NCBI RefSeq assembly: GCF_900112975.1
Contig: NZ_FONQ01000008.1
Coordinates: 1 to 64,000 of the forward strand
Length of the DNA: 64,000 bases
Direction: 5' to 3'
From: Flavobacterium xueshanense
GTDB lineage: Bacteria > Bacteroidota > Bacteroidia > Flavobacteriales > Flavobacteriaceae
Of this stretch, positions 1-7,781 are shown one piece after another (positions within the stretch are counted from its first letter, which is position 1; each line of letters begins with the position of its first letter). The translations under genes were made by a program, and so were the position numbers. A model generated the notes under the pieces. It was given only the letters and a program-made list of their open reading frames with translations. It did no database searches and was not told where the DNA came from.

Positions 1-1
1 G

Positions 2-334
2 CAAGCGACTATTTCATTGCTACAGAACTGGAAGCCCTATTTGTTTACAATAACATCCGATAATGGCAAAGAATTTGCAATGCATCAAGATATAGCAACA
101 GCACTAGAAATTGATTTTTATTTTGCGAATCCATATAGTCCTTGGGAACGAGGAGCTAACGAAAATCTAAATGGACTTATCAGACAGTATATACCTAAAT
201 CAACATCCTTTGAAGAGATATCCAATGAAAGAATTATAGAAATTCAAGAGAAGTTAAATAACCGTCCAAGAAAAAGATTTAATTTTGAAACACCAAATTA
301 TATGTTTAATCAAAAAGTTGCATTTATAACTTGA
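2..334 (+). CDS. IS30-family transposase, C-terminal part (cut by window edge)
   Basis: This is the end of a DDE transposase of the IS30 family, which cuts and joins its own IS element. The frame is open from base 2, so the gene starts outside the window; an internal ATG at 17 is not the true start. The visible part carries the second catalytic Asp in 'TSDNGKEF' and the family block 'FANPYSPWERGANENLNG', where the E of 'ANEN' is the last catalytic residue. The conserved tail 'LNNRPRKRFNFETP' follows. The stop lies in an AT-rich stretch (about 310-335) that probably forms the right terminal repeat. Neighbouring genes are chromosomal signalling genes, so this marks an insertion next to them. 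Confidence 0.9.
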   Translation, partial: QATISLLQNWKPYLFTITSDNGKEFAMHQDIATALEIDFYFANPYSPWERGANENLNGLIRQYIPKSTSFEEISNERIIEIQEKLNNRPRKRFNFETPNYMFNQKVAFIT

Positions 335-369
335 ATCTAGCGAATTAAAAAAGGAAACTACTCCAATTC

Positions 370-735
370 CTATTTTTTTAGCAAAAGTCGTTTTATTCTC
401 ACCAACAATTCATTAGGACTGAAAGGCTTTGTTATGAAATCATCTGCTCCCAATTTAAAAGCCTGCAAAACTGTTTTCTCCAATCCCACAGCCGAAAGTA
501 TAATGATTGGGATATTTAGTTTGAGTTCTATTTTTACTTTATTTACGATATCCAATCCCGATATCAAAGGCATCATAATGTCGGAAATGATTAAATCAGG
601 ACTTTCTGAAACTATTTTGTCTAAAGCAACTTGTCCGTTTGGACATAAAATCACATGATATCCTTCTTTTACCAATCTGAATTCCATGGTTTTTAACATC
701 ATTTCATCATCCTCGGCAATTAATATTTTCTTCAT
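370..735 (-). CDS. Single-domain response regulator (receiver only)
   Basis: A 121-residue CheY-like receiver with no output domain. The acidic pair is D9/D10, the phospho-acceptor is D52 in 'LIISDIMMP', the conserved Ser/Thr lies in 'IILSAVG' and the lysine is K103 in 'FITKPFSP'. All catalytic residues are therefore present. It should accept phosphate from a histidine kinase and pass it on or act by protein contact. It is transcribed in the same direction as the kinase cluster at 881-7210 but is separated from it by about 145 bases, so it may have its own promoter. The partner is not shown by sequence; the hybrid kinase next door is the obvious candidate. Confidence 0.9.
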   Translation of the reverse strand: MKKILIAEDDEMMLKTMEFRLVKEGYHVILCPNGQVALDKIVSESPDLIISDIMMPLISGLDIVNKVKIELKLNIPIIILSAVGLEKTVLQAFKLGADDFITKPFSPNELLVRIKRLLLKK

Positions 736-880
736 AAAAATTTTTATACGTTTATAGTTTGAACTATTCTAGTTATTATTTAATTCTCCATTATAAGAAA
801 ATATCTCTAATTAAGCTTTTTGTACTACCCAAATAAAAATACACTTTTTACAATAATAATATAAAGTTCACTAAAGAAAT

Positions 881-3232
881 TTAATATTCCTCCACCAACT
901 CCAGTTCTTTGATGGCTAATTGACAAATTTCATTTAAATAAACAACTTCCTCTTTTCTTTTTAGTCCCAAAGGATTTATTTCAAGTTCTTTTTCAATGCT
1001 ATTTATACTTTCAGAAGCCTTGATTACACCCAATAAACTGATGGAAGATTTTAGTTTATGAATCTCTTCTTTTAAAGTTTTGATATCATCATTTTTGTTC
1101 AATTCAAGGATTAATGCCATAGTTTCAGGCGTTTTTTCTAAAAAAACGGCAACCATATTTTTTATGAAAGTGTCATCTCCATCTGCGAATTCCTTTAAAT
1201 ATTTGAAATTAACGAGTTTTTCTATTGTCATTTCTTTTGTTGCTAATTCAGGAGATAGTTTTAAATTCCCTTTATTTTTAGTCAAGTTCAGATATAATTT
1301 CTCCAATAACACATTAAAATCATACGGTTTCGATAAGTAATCGTTCATTCCATTTTGCAAACATCTTTTCTCCTCTTCTAATGTAGCGTGCGCGGTCAAG
1401 GCGATAATAGGAATTGTAGATTTCTCCCCCATTTTGGTTCGAATGAAACGTGTAAGCTCATTTCCGTCCATTTCCGGCATTTGGATGTCCATCAAAATAA
1501 TATCATAATCATTATTCGTTATCTTTTCAATCGCTATTTTTCCATTAGCGGCAATATCAATTTCTTTGTCCCATTTCCCAAAAACTTTCATTGCAAGAAG
1601 CTGATTCAATTCATTGTCCTCTACTAAAAGTATTTTTATGTCTTTTAAAAAATCGGGAGCGATTGCCGTATTTTTTAATTTAATGTGGTTGGCGGTTACT
1701 TTCTGAGCCTTTTTATATTTTAATGAAAAAGAGAATTCACTTCCTTTGGAAACAGCACTTTCAACAATAATCTTTCCGCCCTGCAACTCAACTAGTTTTC
1801 GAGTTATGGTAAGACCAAGTCCGGTTCCTCCATATTTTCTGGTTGTTTCGTTTGAAGCCTGATTGAAACTTTCAAATATGGAATCTATTCTATCTTTTGG
1901 AATACCAATTCCGGTGTCGATTACTGAAAATTTGATTAGCGAATCTGATTCGGTTTCCAGCAATTCAGTAACTACCATTTCCACATATCCTTTTTCGGTA
2001 AATTTTAGAGCATTCCCAACCAGATTCACTAAAATTTGAGCCAGTTTTGTAGGATCTCCATTTAAATTATCATTTATATTCGGATCGATATCGTATAACA
2101 ATTTTATTTTTTTCTCTTTTGCAGTTGGACACAGCAACTCAATAACATAATTGACTGTTTTTGACAAAGAAAAATTTACGGCTTCAAAAATCATTTTATC
2201 GGCTTCAATTTTCGAGAAGTCAAGAATATCATTGATAATAAACATCAAATTATGGCTGGCTTTTTTTATCGCTTCCACACTCTGTTTCTGGTCATTGTCT
2301 AAATTTGTACTTTCGAGAATTCTGGCAAATCCTATGATTCCATTCATCGGAGTCCGAATTTCATGGCTCATATTGGTAAGGAATTGTTCTTTTATAACTA
2401 CCGCTTTTTCCGCTAAATCTTTTGCTTTTATTAATTCTGCTTCCGTACGTTTTTGTTCACTGATATCTTGAATGGTTCCCAGAATTTTACAAGGTTTACC
2501 ATTTTCGTCATTCAAACATTTGATGAATACATTGATATATTTTAACGTCCCTTTTTTACTGGTGATGCTGTGCTGGAACTGTACTTCTGCATTTGTATTT
2601 TTGACATGATCGAGATTACTTTCATAAAGCGCTAAATCTTCGGCATCAGTAAAAAATGATTTAAAAAAATCAACGGAAGCAATCGCCTGATTTTCTACTT
2701 CAAAAATAGTAAAAAATTCATCAGAAAAATAGGATTCATTATTGCTTAAATTGATTTCCCAGCTTCCTATTTTAGCCAGTTTTTGTGCTTCCAGAAGTCG
2801 GTTAGCATTTACCTTCAAAGCAAATTCTGTATCTTTTCGGAGTTTTATACTGTCATGCAAATTAATGGCATTTCTAATACTTTGAGAAACTCCATCAGGA
2901 GTCAATAAGGTTTTCGGAATATAATCCGAAGCACCGCTTAATATCGCCTGGCTGGCAATTTTTTCATCTCCTTGCGAGGTTACAAAAATGATCGGGGTTT
3001 CAATTCCGGACTCTCTTATTTTTTTCAAAAAAGAAATTCCATCCGTATCCGGCATCATATAATCTAAAAAAATTAAGTCATACTTCAATGATTTAATTTT
3101 TTCTATTCCTTCATCTGCTGAAAACACACTGTCTACCTCAGCAATAATTCCGGATTTAGATATGGAACGGCTGATGGTAATGGAATCGACTTTATCATCA
3201 TCGATTATTAATATTTTTAAAACGAGGGCCAT
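881..3232 (-). CDS. Hybrid sensor histidine kinase REC-PAS-HisKA-HATPase-REC-Hpt
   Basis: A 783-residue soluble phosphorelay protein with no membrane segment or signal peptide. Domains in order: N-terminal receiver (about 4-125, D57, K107), PAS/PAC (about 147-262), HisKA with H290 in 'MSHEIRTPMNG', HATPase (N box 'NLVGNALKF', G1 'DTGIGIP', G2 'GGTGLGLTI'), second receiver (about 532-650, D582, K635) and a C-terminal Hpt domain with H725 in 'HKLKSS'. A full four-step relay is thus contained in one chain. It is the last gene of a five-gene minus-strand run and starts 9 bases after the preceding receiver gene. The N-terminal receiver suggests it is itself controlled by another kinase, plausibly those upstream in the run. 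The input signal is unknown. Confidence 0.93.
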   Translation of the reverse strand: MALVLKILIIDDDKVDSITISRSISKSGIIAEVDSVFSADEGIEKIKSLKYDLIFLDYMMPDTDGISFLKKIRESGIETPIIFVTSQGDEKIASQAILSGASDYIPKTLLTPDGVSQSIRNAINLHDSIKLRKDTEFALKVNANRLLEAQKLAKIGSWEINLSNNESYFSDEFFTIFEVENQAIASVDFFKSFFTDAEDLALYESNLDHVKNTNAEVQFQHSITSKKGTLKYINVFIKCLNDENGKPCKILGTIQDISEQKRTEAELIKAKDLAEKAVVIKEQFLTNMSHEIRTPMNGIIGFARILESTNLDNDQKQSVEAIKKASHNLMFIINDILDFSKIEADKMIFEAVNFSLSKTVNYVIELLCPTAKEKKIKLLYDIDPNINDNLNGDPTKLAQILVNLVGNALKFTEKGYVEMVVTELLETESDSLIKFSVIDTGIGIPKDRIDSIFESFNQASNETTRKYGGTGLGLTITRKLVELQGGKIIVESAVSKGSEFSFSLKYKKAQKVTANHIKLKNTAIAPDFLKDIKILLVEDNELNQLLAMKVFGKWDKEIDIAANGKIAIEKITNNDYDIILMDIQMPEMDGNELTRFIRTKMGEKSTIPIIALTAHATLEEEKRCLQNGMNDYLSKPYDFNVLLEKLYLNLTKNKGNLKLSPELATKEMTIEKLVNFKYLKEFADGDDTFIKNMVAVFLEKTPETMALILELNKNDDIKTLKEEIHKLKSSISLLGVIKASESINSIEKELEINPLGLKRKEEVVYLNEICQLAIKELELVEEY

Positions 3233-3241
3233 AGTGTGTTG

Positions 3242-3535
3242 TTATTTTTGACTGGAAAATTCAATTATATTCCAATAGTCATTCAATACCGAGAAAAAAT
3301 GATTTAATTGTTGGATTTCGAATGAGAGCGGAATGTATCCTGCAATATTCAAGTTCAAAGCTGTTGTTTTATTTTTACCGTAATCCGAGTGGGTAATGAC
3401 AAACATTAAAATCGATTTTAAATCCGGATGATTACGTATTGCATTCAATACATTTATTTCTTTGTTCTTTGTTCTGTTCAAATCAATCAGTACGATTTTA
3501 GGAACAGGAGTGAGTTTATGGGAACCGTTTAACAT
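3242..3535 (-). CDS. Degenerate receiver-domain protein (start uncertain)
   Basis: A receiver-like protein related to the adjacent gene at 3667-4077. The ATG frame gives 97 residues, but the same frame is open upstream to about 3670 and those codons also align with a receiver N-terminus, for example 'NENEAWLMLNGSHKL' against 'NGVEALEMLKDK' in the neighbour. No ATG, GTG or TTG exists in that upstream part; an ATT codon at 3665-3667 is the only start-like codon near the expected place. The phospho-acceptor Asp position survives in 'IVLIDLN', but the acidic pair is not evident and the loop that should carry the lysine reads 'GYIPLSF' instead of 'GYILKPLSF'. It is either a pseudo-receiver or an early pseudogene. 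Confidence 0.6.
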   Translation of the reverse strand: MLNGSHKLTPVPKIVLIDLNRTKNKEINVLNAIRNHPDLKSILMFVITHSDYGKNKTTALNLNIAGYIPLSFEIQQLNHFFSVLNDYWNIIEFSSQK

Positions 3536-3666
3536 TAACCATGCTTCATTTTCGTTTTGTGCTGAAAATAAAGTATGTTTACTATTAATTTCTGAAAAGG
3601 ACTTTTTAATATTTTCACAACCAACAAGATGTTTGTGTTTCCCAAAATCAAAACAGATTAAATAAA

Positions 3667-4077
3667 TTACATTTCACATAACTGCCAGAAATTTTTTAGA
3701 GTTGCGACTGAGGTCACAAATTTTTCAAAAGAAAGCGGTTTAAGAATGTAACCGGCAACGTTCAAATTATAAGCATCAATCTTGTCACTATCTTCGTTTG
3801 AAGTGGTCATTACAAAAACCGAAATGTTTTTAAGCTTCTCGTTTTCCCGCACAATTTTAAGAAACTCGATTCCATTCATTTTTGGCATATTAATATCCAA
3901 AATAATGATTTTAGGCAAAGGAATAATTTTGTCCTTTAACATTTCGAGTGCTTCCACTCCATTTCCGGCGATAAAAAGCGGATTCATAATCTTGTTTTTA
4001 GAAAATGCTCTTTTTACATTCATTACATCTACTTCATCGTCTTCGATTAATAAAATATTGACCAATTTTTGGTTCAT
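3667..4077 (-). CDS. Single-domain response regulator
   Basis: A 136-residue stand-alone receiver. It has the acidic pair D13/D14 in 'IEDDEVD', phospho-acceptor D61 in 'IILDINMPKMNG', a Thr pair in 'VMTTSNE' and K113 in 'YILKPLSF', so it looks active. It belongs to the Rcp1-like type of receivers that pair with phytochrome-like or GAF/PAS kinases. It starts 4 bases after the stop of the kinase at 4082-4810, so co-expression is very likely and that kinase is the best candidate partner. The following gene (3242-3535) looks like a diverged duplicate. Confidence 0.92.
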   Translation of the reverse strand: MNQKLVNILLIEDDEVDVMNVKRAFSKNKIMNPLFIAGNGVEALEMLKDKIIPLPKIIILDINMPKMNGIEFLKIVRENEKLKNISVFVMTTSNEDSDKIDAYNLNVAGYILKPLSFEKFVTSVATLKNFWQLCEM

Positions 4078-4081
4078 AATT

Positions 4082-4810
4082 TTAATTTTTTAATGTTATT
4101 ATTTTAGGCCAATGTATTGTAAAAACCGAACCGCTGTGTACATCAGGAGAATATTCTATTTTTCCTCCCACTAATTTCATGATTTTACAACTGATGGCTA
4201 ATCCTGCTCCAGTTGTATCTACAATATCTTTAGAATTAACGGTATAAAAAATAGAGAAAATTTTATGAATTGCCTGTTCGGGTATTCCGGGTCCGTTATC
4301 ACTTATTTTTATTTCGTAATCGTTATCATTTTCTACGATGTCAATGAATACCTTCCTATTTTCTTCATGATGAAAGCGAACGGCATTATCAAGGACACTC
4401 ATTATTACTTTTTGCATTTTCACACCTAAAGTAACACAATTTTCATTAATTATATCAGCCTTAAAATGAAAGTCAACATTTGATTCACGGTCAAATAAAT
4501 CAATACAATTCGCAATCATTTTAGTAATATTCAATTCGTAAAATTCTAATTCTGTTCTGTCAACACGGGAAAGCTCCAACAATGCATTCATCATATTTTC
4601 AAGACGGTATACTCTGTTTTTCAACAATCCTAAGTTAGTCAAAACATCTTGATTTACAACACTTCCTAAATCTTCCTCAATCCAGGTCGTTATATTTGAT
4701 ATCGCTCTCATTGGCGACTTTATATCATGTGAGACGATATAAATAAACTCTTCAAATTCTTTTTTAAGGGCTACCAATTCTTCTTGGCACTTCTTTTCAG
4801 ATTCCTCCAT
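4082..4810 (-). CDS. Histidine kinase core without sensor domain
   Basis: A short kinase of 242 residues: a brief coiled segment (1-20), HisKA with H28 in 'YIVSHDIKSPMRA', and a HATPase with N142 in 'VLDNAVRFH', 'SDNGPGIP' and 'TTGAGLAI'. No sensory domain is present, so the input must come from a partner or from the cytoplasm. The kinase core resembles that of the larger upstream kinase (4817-7210, compare 'VSHDLKAPLRA'), which suggests duplication. The two genes are 6 bases apart and the receiver follows after 4 bases, consistent with one transcript. Heterodimer formation with the larger kinase is possible but is inference. Confidence 0.88.
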   Translation of the reverse strand: MEESEKKCQEELVALKKEFEEFIYIVSHDIKSPMRAISNITTWIEEDLGSVVNQDVLTNLGLLKNRVYRLENMMNALLELSRVDRTELEFYELNITKMIANCIDLFDRESNVDFHFKADIINENCVTLGVKMQKVIMSVLDNAVRFHHEENRKVFIDIVENDNDYEIKISDNGPGIPEQAIHKIFSIFYTVNSKDIVDTTGAGLAISCKIMKLVGGKIEYSPDVHSGSVFTIHWPKIITLKN

Positions 4811-4816
4811 TTGTAT

Positions 4817-7210
4817 TTATTTTGGTACGGTGAAAATGAAATTACACCCTTTATTTTGTTCGGATTCAATATGAATTGTCCCTCCTTTTTCTTCAATAAT
4901 TTTCTTGACAATAGATAATCCAATTCCGGTGCTCTCTTTTACATCGCGCGCTTCAATGGTTTGAAAAACTTCAAATACTTTTTTATGGTACGCTTCCGCA
5001 ATTCCGGGGCCATTATCTTTGATGCTAAATTGGTGAAAACCAGATACTGATTGATAATGACATTCAATTTTCCCTAAAGATTTATTGTTGTGTTTTACTG
5101 CATTACTAATTAGGTTACTAAATACCTGTTGCAATAGTATTCGTTCAGTTACAATAATCGGAAAGTTGTCGTCAACTGTAATTTCGAAACCTTCATCCGG
5201 AACTATAGAATCAATGATCTGACGTAACATCAGTTCCAAATCAATGGTTTCTTTCTCAATTTCAACTCGACCAATACGGGAATATTCTAAAACTCCGTTA
5301 ATCAAGTTTTCCATTCGTAACACGCGCCCGCGCAATAAATCAAAGTTTGCGCTTGCCTCTTTTGGCATATCCGGCATATCTTCAACAATCCATTCCGAAA
5401 GATTATTTATTGCCCTGAGCGGAGCCTTCAAATCATGAGAAACTACGTAAGCAAACTGATCGAGTTCTTTATTCTTCTTTTCAAGATTCAGCAACGCATA
5501 ATTTAGGTTTTCCTCTGCGTTTTTTTGATCCGTTATATCCGTACTTATTGAAATATATTGATAGGGATTATTTTTTTCGTCCAAAAAAGGAACAATAGTG
5601 GCTTTCTCCCAGTAGTATGAACCGTCTTTGGCTAAATTGCGCATTTCTCCTTTCCAAATAGTATCCTTAACAATGGTTCGCAATGTGATTTTAGCAGATT
5701 CTTCAGGAAAATGCCCCGTAATACTGCGCTGATCTTTACCTATAAGTTCATCCTTGGCATATTTAGAAATGGTACAGAAGTTATCGTTGACGTATGTAAG
5801 TAGTCCCATTTGATTTGAAATAGATACAATTGCGGATTCATCAAGAGCCGATCGTATGTCTTGTATTTCTTTCGATTTTTGAATGATTTTTTGTTCGGCC
5901 ATCGTTATCGCAGTGATGTCCTGAATAATACCTTTTAATTCTGTCACCTCGCCATTTTCATTTTTAAAAGGCTGACCAATCTCTAATATATGTTTGACGC
6001 GTTGATCCGGAAATACGATTCGGTATTTAATTTTAAAATCTTTTCCAGTTTTGTTCACATCGATACTGACTTTATTCAGCTTTGCTAAATCATCCTTATG
6101 AATTCTGCTTCTGTATGCTTTATACAATTGATCCGTAGGCATTTTATCAAGTTCAAAAATACGGTAATGACCTTCTGACCAAATTAGGTCATTAGTAACC
6201 AAATCAAATTTCCAGCTGCCAATTTTTGCAATACTTTGCGATTCATCCAGTAATCTGTTCCCATCAATTAAGCTTTGTTCTGCTTCTTTCTCTTTTGTCA
6301 TATTTCGCGCAATACAGTATAGATTTCCAGTAAGGGGATCTGGAGAGGTATTCCAGCTCAATACAACATATTTCCCGTTTTTACAGAGGTACCTGTTTTC
6401 AAAACTAATGGTCAGTTCACCTCTAGAGAGTTTTTCAACTTCATGGTATGTTGAAGCTAAATCATCGGGATGAATAAAGTTGACAAAAGGACTTCCTTCC
6501 AATTCTTCCTTAGAATAACCTAAAACGGATGTAAATGCAGGATTTACTTTATAAAATAATCCATCCACATTGGCAATGCAAACCAAATCTTTAGAGAGAT
6601 CTATAAAATTTTGAAACTCTCTCTGCGATTTATTAAGGTCTAAATTTTTCTTACGCGCATCCAGCAACAAAACAACTTGACCGGCAAGTAATTGCAATGC
6701 GTTTTTTTGTTCCTCAGTAAGTATTTTGGGTTTTGTATCAATAACACAAAGTGATCCTAAATTAAAACCATTTGCATCGTGAAGCGGTGCTCCAGCATAA
6801 AATCGGATCTTGGGAGCTCCCGTTACGAGAGGATTATCCGCAAATATTTCATTTTCCAAAGCATTACTGACCTCGAAAACACCATCACCCATAATGGTAT
6901 ATTGACAAAAAGAATCTTCTCTTGAAGTTTCGGTAACATCTATTCCAATGGTAGATTTAAACCACTGTCGTTGACTATCAATTAAACTTACAAGGGCAAT
7001 GGGAGTTCCACAAATGTACGAAGCAAGCTGGGTGATGGAATTATATTCTTTTTCTGGTAATGAATCCAGTACCGCATATTCTTTCAGAGCTTTCAGTCTT
7101 TCTAATTCTTTCTCCGGTTTTGGATGTATTTTCATCAAGATGGGACTTTTTTTTACTAGTACTGATAAAGAATTAATAATTTCTGGCGGTTGAATGATTA
7201 TTTGTTTCAA
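4817..7210 (-). CDS. GAF-PAS-PAS-PAS sensor histidine kinase
   Basis: A 797-residue cytoplasmic kinase that is probably first in the operon. A GAF domain covers about 45-185 ('YAGAPLHDANGFNLGSLCVID'-like core), three PAS/PAC domains follow (about 200-310, 325-430 and 450-560), then HisKA with H592 in 'YVVSHDLKAPLRA' and a HATPase ('LISNAVKHN', 'KDNGPGIA', 'STGIGLSI'). The GAF domain is of the type common in soluble Bacteroidetes kinases; no bilin-binding cysteine can be claimed. The ligand is unknown. An ATG about 25 codons downstream (M26) could be the true start, since GAF homology begins near residue 40. The 570-base spacer upstream should hold the operon promoter. Confidence 0.9.
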   Translation of the reverse strand: MKQIIIQPPEIINSLSVLVKKSPILMKIHPKPEKELERLKALKEYAVLDSLPEKEYNSITQLASYICGTPIALVSLIDSQRQWFKSTIGIDVTETSREDSFCQYTIMGDGVFEVSNALENEIFADNPLVTGAPKIRFYAGAPLHDANGFNLGSLCVIDTKPKILTEEQKNALQLLAGQVVLLLDARKKNLDLNKSQREFQNFIDLSKDLVCIANVDGLFYKVNPAFTSVLGYSKEELEGSPFVNFIHPDDLASTYHEVEKLSRGELTISFENRYLCKNGKYVVLSWNTSPDPLTGNLYCIARNMTKEKEAEQSLIDGNRLLDESQSIAKIGSWKFDLVTNDLIWSEGHYRIFELDKMPTDQLYKAYRSRIHKDDLAKLNKVSIDVNKTGKDFKIKYRIVFPDQRVKHILEIGQPFKNENGEVTELKGIIQDITAITMAEQKIIQKSKEIQDIRSALDESAIVSISNQMGLLTYVNDNFCTISKYAKDELIGKDQRSITGHFPEESAKITLRTIVKDTIWKGEMRNLAKDGSYYWEKATIVPFLDEKNNPYQYISISTDITDQKNAEENLNYALLNLEKKNKELDQFAYVVSHDLKAPLRAINNLSEWIVEDMPDMPKEASANFDLLRGRVLRMENLINGVLEYSRIGRVEIEKETIDLELMLRQIIDSIVPDEGFEITVDDNFPIIVTERILLQQVFSNLISNAVKHNNKSLGKIECHYQSVSGFHQFSIKDNGPGIAEAYHKKVFEVFQTIEARDVKESTGIGLSIVKKIIEEKGGTIHIESEQNKGCNFIFTVPK

Positions 7211-7781
7211 TTTTCATAAGCAACCTTTCTGTACTTTTATTCAAATACTAATATGTTTCGTTACAAAAATAAAATTAATTTTGAATTAAACGGAAAATTC
7301 ATAACATAAAATTACTTCATGCCGCAAAGATTAAACTAGAGTTTAAAAAGCCAAATGATAAAGAATCGCAAGTACTTGAATGACACAACAGAAACCATTT
7401 AAAATAAAAATTATCCATTTAATATACCAACTTCTTATTAAAAAAAACGTCCTTAAATCACAACCTTTTGCCAAAAATAAAAATATTTTAAAGCACTTGA
7501 TAAAATACACATTATTATGATTAACAACAACTTAAACACAAAAATAAATACTATTTTTTAAGATTAGAAAAAATATTTTATTAAATTTACAGTATTGGTT
7601 TTAGCAAACAGGAAATCCTACTTCTCGCTTCTTTAAACCTAAAAAAGTCCTGTAAATTTTAAACCTACCTCTGAATTTCAAAATTTTATAATCGGATTAA
7701 TTAAAAGCCCCTACCTAATTTCTGATACTATTATTTTAACAGACTTTAAAGAAAGCATATTTTTATTTAAAAAAAAACGAA
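7211..7781. other. Divergent intergenic spacer before ppsA with an inverted repeat
   Basis: A 571-base AT-rich spacer between the minus-strand kinase operon and ppsA, so it must hold both promoters. I see no convincing gene in it. A perfect 10-base inverted repeat, AAATTTACAG at 7583-7592 and CTGTAAATTT at 7650-7659, encloses 57 bases and could be an operator pair or a folded leader. No clean TAnnTTTG box stands in front of ppsA. Confidence 0.4.
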
